From positions 68,428,634-68,492,633 of the forward strand of contig NC_077239.1 of the NCBI RefSeq assembly GCF_947179165.1: a DNA stretch of 64,000 bases, written 5' to 3'. Below, in pieces: positions 23,901 to 35,214 of this stretch. The stretch is from Solanum dulcamara (taxonomy: Eukaryota; Streptophyta; Magnoliopsida; Solanales; Solanaceae). The notes under the pieces were generated by a model. The model was not told the DNA's origin. It saw only the letters and a program-made list of their open reading frames with translations, and made no database searches. Position numbers and translations under genes: made by a program. Position 1 is the first letter of the stretch, and every line of letters starts with the position of its first letter.

Positions 23901-25344
23901 ATTCTACAGATGGACCGAGCAATCAGAAGCACATAGGGTTTTCCCTGAGGAGTTTAATTCATTTTTTGTGTTCTTTTGTAATATTTATAAATTTCTACTA
24001 TATTTTTCTTATTAAAATTTGTTAAGATATAGTAGCCTTTACATTCTTTTTCTCAATTTCCATCATTCTGAATTATGACCTTCTGATTGATATTTTACTT
24101 CATTTATCAAGTTGATTGGGATTGATATTTTCAGATATGTCTTTTTTGCTTGGTTCGCCGAGCACTTAGCATTGTTGGTAAGCTGAACTACTTTCCCATT
24201 TTGTTTATATCATTTAAATTCTGAGGAAATATAAAGCTTAGGAGTCAGATGACCTGCCATATTATTGATCAACGTGATAGAATTACAATTAAGAAAATCA
24301 TGTTCTTATTCTAGATAGAGAATTATACCAATATTTCCATCAAGGTTAACGCACCGATTTTGATCTTTCTTTGCCATGTTAATAATCTTGAATGACATTC
24401 TTTGTCAATTTCTCTTTTATAAAATGCATCAAAATAGTACCTAGTAGATGACATAAAAGAAATAAGCTTTCCTTTTGTTTATTACTAACTAAATATGCTA
24501 CGGATATATTCTGAATAAAGGAGATTGGGGTATAAGTAAAAGAATATATTCACCAATAAATAATCAAATAGATTAAACATAGAGCTTTTACGGCTAAAGA
24601 GATCAGTAATCATTTTGTAAAATTTGGTTAGATTATTTCTCAGGTTTGCAAGATTTGATGTCTTTAATCAAAGGCATGTCTTGAGGAATTAACTTCTGAT
24701 TGTATTTGATAACGGAAATGTTGTCAGTATATCCTTTCCAGGAAATGTCGTTAGGTATGGCATTACATAGCAGTTATCAAATGTATAGAGGCTTTCACAT
24801 AGGTCCAGGTAGGAATTTTTTTTCCTGAGTTCAGGAAAATGGAGATATTGTGAGCTAAATGATTGGTTTTCATTGTTAGAAGTTAGTATGTGACGAGATA
24901 CAATATCATTGTGATCTCTGAAAAGGTGCCTAATTTGATTCTCTCTAAACTATGATGTTGAATTCCAAAATCGATTTCATCATTGAGTAATTCTCTCTCT
25001 TTTGCTGTGTCAATCTTTTTAGCTGATATTATGCTCTGAATCCTTTTGAATTTCAAGTGAGAAAATTGCTTTAGTTTGCATTTTTAGTTAAATTTTTTGA
25101 ATTGTATTTTTGTTATATTTAGGTTGAGCTCTGTTTTAACATATGGGAAGAACTTAAGCAGAGAGAAAAAGAAGAAATGATGTCAGATTGTTGTCTTTTT
25201 CTATGTGTTGATTACTATTTTAGCGTTTAATGTGAATAAACTTTGTTTAGTCGATACAACTATGATTCTCTCCCCCCCCCCTTTTTTTTTATATATCTTA
25301 AACTTTCTACGTAGATTTATTTTGCTTGTGAGGATTCACTAGAT
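23901..25344. other. AT-rich spacer upstream of the transporter fragment
   Basis: No gene is recognised. A C10 run followed by a T run lies near 25271-25290. A phrase near 23993 (TTCTACTATATTTT) resembles the 5' end of some plant Helitrons but is not convincing on its own. Confidence 0.4.
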
Positions 25345-25887
25345 GGAATACTTTAGACAATGTGTTGAACTATTTATTTGCCAAGATTCATTGGAGATGG
25401 AGATTGAGCTTAGAAGATGCCATGATACCTGCATTGATCATCACAGTAAGCTCATTGTTCCTCCCTGAGACCCCAAATTCCATGATCGAACTGGGCAACC
25501 ACAACGAAGCCAAAGCTGAGCTGAAGAGAATTTGGGAAATTAAAGATGTAAATGAAGAGTTAAGTGATTTAGTTATGACAAGTGAGGCCTCTAGGAAAAT
25601 TAAACACCATTGGAGGAATTGTCTCAAAAGAAATATAGGCCACATCTTACAATGGCAATTATGATCCCATGTTTCCAGCAACTTACTAGAATCAATGTGG
25701 TTATGTTCTATGCACCAGTGTTGTCTAAGACTATTGATTTTTCTGTTGATGCTTCATTTATGTTTGATGTGATCACTGATGGAGTCAATGTTATTGCCCA
25801 CTATGATTTTTATTTACTATATGTTGATAAATTGGGCAAGAGATTCTTGCTTCTTGAAGGGGGAGTTTAAATGCTTTTTTGCCAAGT
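25345..25887 (+). pseudogene. Hexose (STP-type monosaccharide/H+ symporter) transporter fragment
   Basis: The frame from about 25345 reads 'LNYLFAKIHWRWRLSLEDAM', then 'SLFLPETPNSMIELGNHNEA' and 'SRKIKHHWRN'. After a frameshift near 25600-25620 it continues 'RPHLTMAIMIPCFQQLT', 'INVVMFYAPVL' and 'YVDKLGKRFLLLEGG'. This is the middle of a plant sugar transport protein: the end of the N-terminal half with the PETP motif, the cytoplasmic loop, and the first helices of the second half. Only about 175 of the usual 500-odd residues are present. A stop follows 'LLLEGGV'; similarity fades at a GTAAG near 25887 that may be an old splice donor. The family imports hexoses across the plasma membrane; this is a dead fragment. 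Confidence 0.85.
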
Positions 25888-26340
25888 AAGTTAATTGCAT
25901 TCATTTCATCTTCTTGGAATTTTTCATGGTGGAATTTTTGTCATTGCTATGACATGATCGATCCCACTCTATCTGACATATCGTAAGAAGAAATTCTACT
26001 TAAAATGAATTTATTCCTCAATTCAAATGTAACAGGTAATTGTGATCAAAGACAGTCCAAATGAAATTAATCACAACATGAAAGATGCATTTGTTATTGT
26101 CTGATTTATACGTAGTATATAAATGTAATTAGTACTCCCACATATATAAATATCTCACTTCAACATCCAATAGTATGACATTCACATGTTTATATACCGA
26201 ACATGTTTGGCAGTTATACTTTGTTCAAAATAGTAATATTGTTATTTATTGAAATGTATTTTTATTTAATATGAAACAATTAATATGTAATGATGTTTAT
26301 ATATAAATTGATCATTCATATTATGCAATTTTAGATCCGT
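25888..26340. other. AT-rich spacer between transporter fragment and Helitron-like end
   Basis: No coding similarity was seen. It may be the inner flank of the Helitron-like element ending at 26389. Confidence 0.4.
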
Positions 26341-26351
26341 AACAAGACTAA

Positions 26352-26390
26352 ATGTTGGGACGTGCTAAGCACGGGCAAAACTCATCTAGT
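26352..26390 (+). mobile_element. Helitron-like 3' terminus
   Basis: A perfect 5-bp stem hairpin CGTGC-TAA-GCACG (26361-26373) is followed 12 bases later by CTAG (26386-26389) and then T. A GC-rich hairpin a short distance before a terminal CTRR, inserted next to T, is the diagnostic 3' end of Helitrons. The matching 5' TC end and any Rep/helicase sequence were not found, so the extent is unknown. The transporter fragment lies just upstream and could be captured cargo. Confidence 0.55.
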
Positions 26391-27598
26391 ATTATATATA
26401 ATTCTCATGTGCCACATAACATATGCATATTTTGTTATATCCTATACACATCTTATACCATATATACTCCTTATATACTATCATATACCTCTTAATTTCA
26501 ATAAAATGATTTGACCCCTTTTTTATCTCACTTTTTAAAATTACTTTCTTTTATTCATCTTTCTTTTAAAACAGTTAAAAACAAAATATATAAGCCCTTG
26601 TATTGTTAATTCGGAACTATCTTTGGATGGATTATAAGGGATTCCTAACATCTTCTCCTTAAAATGAGTAAAACTTTTACTTAGAATCTCATCATCCATA
26701 CCACAAACTTTTGGAGTTTACATTTCAAGACCTAGGATTTCCAATATAATTATTTTTTCTATTATAACATTAAATATCAAGTGAAAACTCTAAACCTGTC
26801 CTAAAATTAGTGAGATAAGCCAAAAGTCGTGAACTATTTTAAACCAGCTCAAATAGGGTGAGATAGTAAGTGCAAATCCCACACAAGGTTATACAATAAA
26901 ATAGTAAAATCCTATACTATGGCGTCGTGGAAGGTCCTTTGTCAATCCTAGGATTTTTTGTTTATATCAAGAGTCTTAAGTTACCTTTTCCTAGGTTTAA
27001 TTCAACTTTTGAAAGTTCTCTAGATTTAATTCACTCAAATCAAATGTATGGGGCTTAGTCTTTATCATGCAAATAATAAATTTCGTTTTTATGTTTCATT
27101 TGTATTTTGTGGATGATTTTAGCTGATATACTTGCTTTTATCCTATCAAATCTAAAGATGAAGTCATTGATATTTTTCTCACACTCAAAGCTCAAGTTGA
27201 AACCTTATTTAACATAGTTATATCTTTTCAATCAGACTGGGGGTCTTTCAATTTGACTGGGGTGGCGAATATAGAAATTGTTCTAGGTTGTTCACTAACC
27301 GATCGATAAAAGCCTAGATGCTAAAAGTTAATGATTGGATTTTCTTAAAAAATCTTTAACGACAACATCATTTTTTCTTAACACACTTTCTAACAATTAA
27401 TGACATTAATCATTGTGTAGGTTACAATATTTTCCTTCATTCTTTTTATTGATTAATTTGTTTGATAATTAAAAAATATTTCATCATATTTATTACATCT
27501 TAGTATATTTATTGAGTTATGTACAAAAACCTTTATCTATTTGCATTTTTTATTTAAATAAGATGTCTCCTCAACTTTGTTCTACCTAATATTTATGA
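26391..27598. other. AT-rich spacer without recognisable gene
   Basis: I see short random ORFs only and no repeat boundary I can support. Confidence 0.4.
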
Positions 27599-27806
27599 CT
27601 TAATCAATCTTTAAATGATGCATTTGCCACCTATTCAAGGAATCTCTTTCTTGCCATTTGTATTTGAAAGAGAATGCTATGCAATCACATCTGAAGTAGT
27701 TGGTGAATATGCTCATTTCTGTGTTTTCCTTCTTCATTTTTGACCTCAGTTGGAAATTTGTTTGAGGCTTTTCTTAACGTCTAAACAAAATCTTAAATCC
27801 AAATTT
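27599..27806. repeat. Segmental duplication copy 2, first block
   Basis: It matches 15658-15850 along its length, for example 'AGGAATCTCTTTCTTG' and 'CAGTTGGAAATTTGTTTGAG'. The match stops at about 27806 ('CCAAATTTTTAG') and resumes at 30955. Confidence 0.8.
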
Positions 27807-29857
27807 TTAGCCTACCCAGGAAGTATCACTGGAACATAGCTGAACATGGCGACTCAAAATGGAAGCAAATAGTGGTGAAATAGAAAGCTAGCACGACGAG
27901 AATTCGGAGAATGAAAGAGGAACAAAAAGCTTGAGAAGTCTGTCAGACAGCCATGAGACCATCTCAAACCAATCAAGGTTCAAGAACGATCATCTACTGC
28001 TCCACAGCTCAAGGAACCATGGAAGGCTGTTAATCACGCTCTGGTCACATGGCCATGCTTCATCAACCAGACTTGGTTTCCTGTCTCCTTAGGAATCAAG
28101 GATACAGTGGTACGAGCCTATAGAACAGATCCTGTTCAAGTAAGGTCGTGACATACAGTTGTAGTTTTGCACTATAAAAACAACAGGAAGATGGGTTGCG
28201 GCACCGATGTGGGACGACTCATTCCGCAAACTAGTTATATTTCCCTCTTAGCAAAGTGATAAAAATTTAGTAACGAAAACAGAGATCTACTTTGGGATTT
28301 TGATTTATGTTTAAAGGAAAAGAAAAACGGTATTTGATGAAGGACAAGGAGCATAAATTTCACAAGAACAAAAACAAATCTGCCTCCATGACATTTTTCC
28401 ATTGAACTCCCAATTTCCCCTACAGCATGTACCTTGAACCAAAACGATCTTAGCTCAAGTGGTGATTTCTATGATATCTCAACTAGTGACAGAGAAAGCC
28501 TAGTTTCCTTCTCCGGCAGTCTACTGCACCGGAGTTCCTTTTTAGGGGCAAAGAAAGGGGGCTTTGGCGAGTTTTGACAAATTGTTTTCCTCTTTAGTTT
28601 TTCAAGACAAACTTTTACCCTTGAAATTTGAACATTTTTTAGGAGTAATGTCAGAGTTAAAATTTTAAGAATGTTCAAAATGTAAAGAAATTAATAAACG
28701 AATAAAGTCGAAGGAGATTTTAATATTTATTTCATATAAAATCGTGTAATTTTCTGTAAAAAAAATTGGATAAATTTTCTCAATCCTACTAGACTCCATC
28801 CTCCTTGTGGAAAAGGAATGAAGACAATTTAAAGAAAACCTAATAAGAATCTTAATATTATCTCAATAAATATATAGTACAAAGTATCTTGGCATTCTCA
28901 CTGCTATGAAAAACAGAATTTTCGATATCTTAGTTTAAATAACTGAGTAATAGTTAGGAATGGACGTTCTAACCATTCAAATTAAATATGAAAAAGTTCA
29001 CTTTGAATTCTCAATTTCAAATTTAAGAGATAGCAATCCAAATTCAAACAATAAAGTTTGGATTAGCTCGACTTCTTAAATTATCATTTCAAACTAATCG
29101 ATTTGGTTATTTCAAATTTTTAATTGAACCTATAAATTGGAATTCTTCTTCTTATAAAAATGAATTTTCAATAGTGAATAATATTGAGAAATTATTTTCA
29201 TCGATAATCCTAGCTATTTCACTTATGATACTATTTGTAAAATTCTTACGATTTATTCACCATTCAATTAAATTTTTAGTTCTAGCAGTCCGTTTGAATT
29301 TTGTGGGCAATTGTATAAAATTCTGTCATGGTCCCTTCAACTAAATTGCAACATGAATTGGTCCAGAAAAAAAATTAATTATAACTACAGTTGAATGTTA
29401 CAATAATAATTCATGTAAAAGTTCAGTTATAAACAAATTCAACATTAACAATTAGAAAATTCACTTAATTTTGAACTTGACCGAAATCTACTGAATTTGA
29501 ATTATGTAACAAAAATTAGTTTAGATGATATATGTCTCCAGTAGTATAGTAATTCAAGCAAATTCAATAATTTCAACTGATTTTGATTGTGAAATACACT
29601 GAATTTGAATGTGAAATGTTCAAAATCTGAAATCTTCAAATTTTGTTTGATGTGAAGTATTTGTATTGGATTCAAATCTTTCAATTTTGATATCAAGCTC
29701 CATGTTTGTTTTGTGTGGAGAAAGGCTTGTGTCACATGTTTTTGGTTAAAGTTATTTTCGTTTAAATAAGGTTCATTAAACGCATCTGAATTATTTCTTT
29801 TTTTTGAGTTTCATACATAAATTATTGGAAGTATGAGTTTTATATCTAAACTATCAT
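27807..29857. other. Unidentified DNA between the split duplication blocks
   Basis: About 2 kb without a recognised gene. The first 400 bases (27807-28200) have more balanced composition and exon-like texture than their surroundings, but stops occur in the frames I examined and I could not name a product. From 28700 the sequence is strongly AT-rich. Confidence 0.4.
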
Positions 29858-30707
29858 GTCCCATTTGGTTGTTGGTTAGAATTACGCAGGTATTAGTAAT
29901 ACATGTATTAGTTATGCAGGTATTAGTAATGCAAAGTTTAGTTATGCAGAGTTTAGTAATGTAGAATTTACTTATGCAGAATTTAGTTATACAGGATTTA
30001 ATACATTTCTTGCAGTTTTAGAAGCTAAAGAAACTAAGGGAGAATTATTAGAAACTACGACAAGTTAGTATAAAACGAAAATAAATTTCCTTACTTGAGA
30101 AGCCAAGGGCAAGTTCATAGAAATATCAATAAAGTCACACCAATATAAAATCTGATGTTGTTTAGCTTAAGAGTATTTGCCGTACAAGGAAGCCATTGTT
30201 AACCAAAAAAGCATTCAAGTTTTCATAAATTGAAGATCGTAGAAGTAGCGATGTCGAAGGAGAATGAACCAACAAAGCTTCTTTTACCTTATCTTCAACG
30301 TGTCGATGAGTTGCAGAAACACGAACCTCTCATTGCTTACTACTGTAACTTTTATTCCTCCTAAACCTTATTTTACTTTCATCGTGTTCAATTTGGTTGA
30401 ATGTTTTCTAAAAAGATGTGGAGTATATTTGATTGACAGTGAAGAGTAAAATTGTCTATTTGTATTTTTATATTGGTATTAGTTATTCATGTAAACTTAT
30501 TTCATCTTCTACCCCGCATAAAATAATACATAGATTGACTCATAACTTATACATGTATTAATTATGTGATTTTCTAATTTTTTAACCAAATATAGTATTA
30601 TGTGTTGAATTTTATACCTGGCATAAAATTTTTACTAAACACGGTAAAGCTTATGCAACATTTTATACATGAATAACCCAACCCTTATCCAATAACCAAA
30701 CGGCCCC
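29858..30707. mobile_element. MITE-like element of about 850 bp
   Basis: The left end GTCCCATTTGGTTGTTGG and the reverse complement of the right end, GGGGCCGTTTGGTTATTGG, form imperfect terminal inverted repeats. There is no transposase. 'GGCCGTTTGGTTATTGG' ends are typical of non-autonomous plant DNA transposons. No clear target duplication was identified. Confidence 0.6.
29877..29996 (+). repeat. 15-bp tandem repeat, 8 units
   Basis: Eight consecutive 15-bp units follow the pattern (A/T)TTAGTTATGCAGRR, alternating TTATGCAG and TAATGCA. The array starts about 20 bp inside the left end of the MITE. Confidence 0.85.
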
Positions 30708-30954
30708 TCACTTATTAATATGAGAAACACGGTTCTCTTTTTTAATCCACTCTCATCATGGTGTATGTACTACACTCTCTCTTTCATTTTAAAAAAAATT
30801 GTCATAGCACACTCCACATGAACAAATTATTCCACCTTAACAAAAATTAAATAAATTATTAAAATTAGTTAAAAATAAAAATTAAAGTATTACTATGTTC
30901 CGCCCCAATTTTTTTTTAAATAAAATATAAAATATTTTTATTACTTCACTCCAC
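30708..30954. other. Short AT-rich spacer
   Basis: No gene is visible between the MITE and the resumed duplication. Confidence 0.4.
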
Positions 30955-31375
30955 CACTTTGGAAGCTACAGATTACACACTTAATGAGTTGTTTCCTTTC
31001 CACTTTTTTTCATCTTCCTCAGTTTACTTTTAGTTTCACAGATTGTTAACAACTCTTTAAGTTCTTGATTTTGTGTCCCATTTAAGTGATGAATTATGAT
31101 TCTTAAAGTATGGCGTATTTTTCTTTTTAGAATATTAAGGATCTCAATAATTGTTTTTTCGGCTAAATTCATCTGTGGCCTCCTAAAGTTGGCATTAACT
31201 TTTACTTAAATATCTTAACTAGGCTTTGTTCATTTTAAACACCTCATGTTATGCTCCACTGTGTCATTTTGACACTTTTTTACTTATTAATTATCACAAC
31301 GATCCCCACATTAAAAGGTAAAAAATTATTATATTTTTTTATCCAAAAAATTTATTTTAAATTTAACAATATATG
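30955..31375. repeat. Segmental duplication copy 2, second and third blocks
   Basis: 30959-31160 matches 15893-16080 ('TTGGAAGCTACAGATTACAC' onward), and 31289-31370 matches 16156-16240 ('TTAATTATCACAACGATCCC'). The roughly 130 bp between them differs from copy 1 and may be a further small insertion. Confidence 0.8.
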
Positions 31376-32302
31376 AGTCTTTTTACGAAAAATTACCTAA
31401 ATACACAATTTTTATGTGATTTATCAGGATGTACGTGATTTATCGAGATATTGAATGAAGTATCCGGAACTGAGACGCGATGTATCGGGTCGTTTTTGGG
31501 ATCTATCCGGATTCCACCAAATATAAGAGATTTTTGTAATGTGAAAAAGAATAGAAATAAAATGTAATTAACTCTTAATACTATGAGATTTATGTAATAT
31601 CTCTTTCTATATATTAGTGGGCGTTCCAATTTTTTTTGGGCCCAAACTATTATTTGCCTTATAGTCGAGCCTGCAACGTTCTTATTCCCAAGGAAGGGAA
31701 GGATTTGCTTACATGCATTGTTCTCCCAAATCTTATTTGTAGAATTAAAGTGAATATCTTGTAAATTCTTTCTATTGTTATATGTCAACCTACTTTAATT
31801 TATACTGAATCAAACATTGGGAAAAAACTTGGAGATAATATATATGGGAACCCATCCTTTTAATAGCAAACACACCCATTAGAAGAAAAAATTTATAAAG
31901 CTGTACTCTTAATTACGTGGAGAAATATAAGTCATCTTCAATTTTCTAGTAGAGTCCACAACGGTCTGCTGCTTCTAGAAACGGAGCGCAAAATGAGAAC
32001 CTTTTATGAAATTTATTCAACAACATTTAGTCAAACTGATTAATGTGTGGGTCCAACATCCGATTAAAAAAATGTTTATTTCAAGTAAATGTGCACTAAA
32101 TTTAATATGCAAAATGAGAATATCACAATGAACATTTATCCTTCACCCGCGTGATTGAAGTTAAATATCCAGATGAGGCTGGCCGCATACCAGGTTCGAA
32201 ATAATGTCTTAAATGAGTGGCCTCTCATTATTAAATTAGAGGAAAAAAAAGTTATTCATACAGAATGATTTAAATTCAATTAAGATAGCTAGATTACACA
32301 TG
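31376..32302. other. Upstream flank of the P450 gene
   Basis: No coding sequence is recognised. It includes the P450 promoter region at its right end. A 131-codon minus-strand frame at 31393-31788 has no family features and is probably chance. Confidence 0.4.
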
Positions 32303-32310
32303 TATAAATA
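32303..32310 (+). promoter_or_regulatory. TATA box of the P450 gene
   Basis: TATAAATA lies 65 bp before the start codon, which leaves a short 5' leader of about 35-40 nt. It is the best TATA element in the upstream region. Confidence 0.6.
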
Positions 32311-32375
32311 GGTGACCAATTTTATACAATAAACATAGCCAATTTCAGCTAAGATATTTTTAATACACAATAGAA

Positions 32376-34337
32376 ATGGAGCTAGCTATTCTTCTTTGTG
32401 CTCTATTTCTTGTTTTGCCCTTACTTGTCACTAAATGGTACAAAGAGGGTAATAGTAAGAGAAAATTACCTCCAGGCCCTTGGAAACTCCCATTCATTGG
32501 AAACTTACACCATCTTGTTGATTGGCAATCATCTGAGTTACTACCCCATCGTACTCTTGCTAAATTAGCCTCAAAACATGGACCCTTAATGCACATGAAA
32601 CTCGGTGAACGTTCAGCCATTGTTGTGTCCTCTCCTGAAATGGTTCGTGAAGTGATGAGGAAACATGATCTCAACTTCTCTAACCGACCAGTGCTTTTGG
32701 TTGGAAAGGAAATGTTCTATGACCATGCTGACATGGGATTTTGTAACTACGGTGATTTCTGGAGACAAATGCGTAAAATTTGTATTCAGGAACTCCTTAG
32801 TCATAAAAATATTCAGTCATTCTATCCCAACATGCTCAATGAGATGACTAATCTTGTTAGCTCAATTAAAAATTCTGCTTCTGAGGGAAGTCCAATCAAC
32901 ATGACGGAAACGTTGTCTTTGTACACTAATTCGGTCATATGCAAAGCAAGTGTAGGCAGAGTTTGTAAAAATCAGGGGTCTTTGATTGAAATCATGAGAA
33001 CAGTGTCTGGTTCAGCTGGAGTGTTTGATCTCGCGGATCTTTTTCCATCGATGAAAATGATTCATTTCATCAGTGGATTAAAATACAAATTGCGTAAAAT
33101 GCATGACGAGGTTGATGTTCTTTTAGAAGAAATTATTAATGAACATGAATTCCAGAATAGTGAGACGACCACAGAAGAAGATATAGTTGATGTTCTCTTA
33201 AGGCTGCAAAAGAGCCAAGAGTTTTCAATTCCTATTACAAGGGATAATATCAAGGCACTAATCATTGTAAGTATCAGCTCCTCCTCTTCCTTTAACTTCT
33301 TTCCTTTTGCTTAGTAATTGTTTTACCTGTTTTTTCTAACTCAAATAGTTTAAAGCCTACAGAATTTTCGCAAGAAACCAAAAAGAAAAAGTAAAAAAGA
33401 TGAAGTTGAGCCTTATATATAAGTGTGTGTTTTTATGATCGTTGTGTATGACCAGCTTATATTGTTATATCCAACCAGCACATGCCGTTGACAGAAGGGA
33501 TTGAATCACCTAGCCTTTTTTTTTTTACTCAGCTGATATTTGAACTTTGGTCTCACATAGTTTTTGTCCACTTTATTGACCGTTAAGCCTTATAGTTCCT
33601 AAATTTCTAGTTAAGTGTAGTCTAGGTGAATTTAAAATCTCTATACTTCTTAATTCTATATATTCCTCTTTCTTGAAAAATAATTGTGCTACTAACTAGT
33701 AGTTTTGTTGGATATACAGGACTTGTTTTCAGGAGGATCTATAACTTCAGCATCAACAATTGAATGGGCATTTTCAGAATTAATGAAAAATCCCGAAATA
33801 ATGAAGAAAGCACAGGATGAAGTTAGAGAAGTATTCAAAGGAAAGGAAAATGGAATCGACCAAACCGATATTCACAAACTCAAATACCTAAAAATGGTAG
33901 TTAAGGAGACTGTAAGGTTTCACCCCTTAGCTCCATTATTAGCTCCAAGAGAATCCAGGGAAGAGTGTGAGATTAATGGCTATGTTATACCCAAAGGCAC
34001 AATGGCACTAGTCAATTTTTGGGCAATTTCAAGGGATCCAAACTATTGGCAAAATCCTGAAACATTTGATCCTGAGAGATTTAATGAAAGTCATCTTGAT
34101 TTTACTGGAGCGCATTTTGAATTTACGCCTTTTGGCACAGGAAGGAGAATTTGTCCAGGGTTATCATTTTCAATGGCTACTGTTGAGCTTAGTATAGCAC
34201 TATTACTATACCATTTTGATTGGAAGCTTCCAAATGGAATGAAACCTCATGAGCTGGACATGACTGAGACATTTGGCAATGCTCTTGAGAGGAAAAACAA
34301 CTTGTTCTTGATTCCTTCGCCCTATGTTCATGCCTAA
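32376..34337 (+). CDS. Cytochrome P450, CYP71 clan, CYP71D-like; two exons
   Basis: Exon 1 is 32376-33266, a GT-AG intron is 33267-33719 (phase 0), and exon 2 is 33720-34337 with TAA. The 502-aa product has normal length. It has an N-terminal membrane anchor (about 2-19), the proline-rich hinge PPGP (32-35), a C-helix W-R-x-x-R, E-T-V-R (360-363), P-E-R-F (415-418) and the haem loop F-G-T-G-R-R-I-C-P-G with Cys442. The family is an ER-anchored monooxygenase using NADPH-P450 reductase; CYP71D members often oxidise terpenoids or other specialised metabolites, so substrate is unknown. The I-helix reads G-G-S-I-T-S (302-307), where Asp or Glu normally precedes the Thr. The single intron is where A-type P450s usually have it. 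No terpene synthase neighbour is present. Confidence 0.92.
33267..33719 (+). other. P450 intron
   Basis: This 453-bp, T-rich intron has donor GTAAGT and acceptor ATATACAG. Splicing it gives a continuous frame with conserved sequence on both sides. Confidence 0.9.
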
Positions 34338-34380
34338 CGCTGAGAATTAGAGTCCTTACATATTTACTTCTACTTATAAG

Positions 34381-34386
34381 AATAAA
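34381..34386 (+). terminator. Polyadenylation signal of the P450 gene
   Basis: AATAAA lies 44 bp after the stop codon in T-rich sequence, a plausible near-upstream polyadenylation element. Confidence 0.5.
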
Positions 34387-34726
34387 GTTGTATCAAGATT
34401 CCTTTATTGTCTTTTCTATTATACCATAAAAAATACGTGTTTCTGTCTTATTAGTATGTGTTACAAGAAAAGCTTACAACAGAAATTCAAGTTATATATC
34501 TTCACTATGCATACAAAGTACACTTTAATTTTCTTTAATTTCAAAGTTTGATTCACTATTCATGGACCTTGAATTAATTTGGTCATGTACTAAGTAGAAG
34601 ATTGAGAAAACTGTTAAGAGAAATATGAAAGCAACAACACATACCTAGTCCATAACAAAAAAAAAAAAAAGAGGAGTCTTTCATAGATTTGTGCAAAACA
34701 TCTACTAAAGGCTAAAAGCAGAGCAA
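34387..34726. other. Spacer 3' of the P450 gene
   Basis: AT-rich, with an A14 run near 34658. No gene is seen. If the minus-strand ORF to the right is real, this would include its 3' untranslated region. Confidence 0.4.
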
Positions 34727-34975
34727 TCAACAAGACACAAGAAAGACAACACAAAACTTGATCAAGATAAGCAAGTCCTTCAGCTGAGCCACTGGACTAT
34801 ACTCAGCCATGGAGCCGCTAGATTTCTGGAAGAAGGCGAAACGCCGGACCATAACATTGAATTTAAGCACCAAGTAGAAGAAATAAGCAGCCATCATGAT
34901 AATCAGCCAGCCATAACCTTTAACTTCATTAGCCTCTGCTACTCGGCATGCTATTACTGCACAGTTCTCCATCAC
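34727..34975 (-). CDS. Possible small single-pass membrane protein, 82 aa
   Basis: An uninterrupted minus-strand frame starts MMENCAVIACRVAEANEVKG. It has a hydrophobic stretch at about residues 22-44 (GWLIIMMAAYFFYLVLKF), followed by basic residues (V-R-R), so it could be a one-helix membrane protein with the basic side inside. Residue use is more protein-like than in neighbouring chance frames, and the surrounding DNA is less AT-rich. I do not recognise a family. It could also be an exon of a larger gene or a chance ORF. Confidence 0.3.
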   Translation of the reverse strand: MMENCAVIACRVAEANEVKGYGWLIIMMAAYFFYLVLKFNVMVRRFAFFQKSSGSMAEYSPVAQLKDLLILIKFCVVFLVSC

Positions 34976-35214
34976 GACTATCGAATCTACCCCGTTAATC
35001 GTCTACCTTGCCCACTCATTCCTGTTTACACATACACGCATAACAATGGATTTCTAATATCCAATCTGACCCGAATCCTCAAAAACTTGCCCCAAACAGT
35101 TTTATCAACAAAAAAATACTCCCCTAAATATTGGCCAATCTTGAATGCATTTTGTTCAGTGAAAGAGAAATTTGGTAATCCTTGGACTTGATATAAAAAG
35201 ATTTCCACATACAT

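Noticed and set aside
25345..25887. Functional sugar transporter
   Set aside because: About one third of the protein is present, with a frameshift and no flanking exons.
23940..26390. A complete Helitron from about 23993 to 26389
   Set aside because: The proposed 5' end does not start cleanly with TC after A, so only the 3' terminus is reported.
27807..28200. Protein-coding exon in the balanced-composition patch
   Set aside because: Frames examined contain stops and no motif was recognised; left as unidentified DNA.
32376..33314. Truncated single-exon P450 ending at 33314
   Set aside because: Reading past 33266 enters a GT-AG intron; splicing to 33720 restores the conserved second half.
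32376..34337. Specialised-metabolism gene cluster around the P450
   Set aside because: No terpene synthase, acyltransferase, dehydrogenase or second intact P450 lies in the window; neighbours are transposons.
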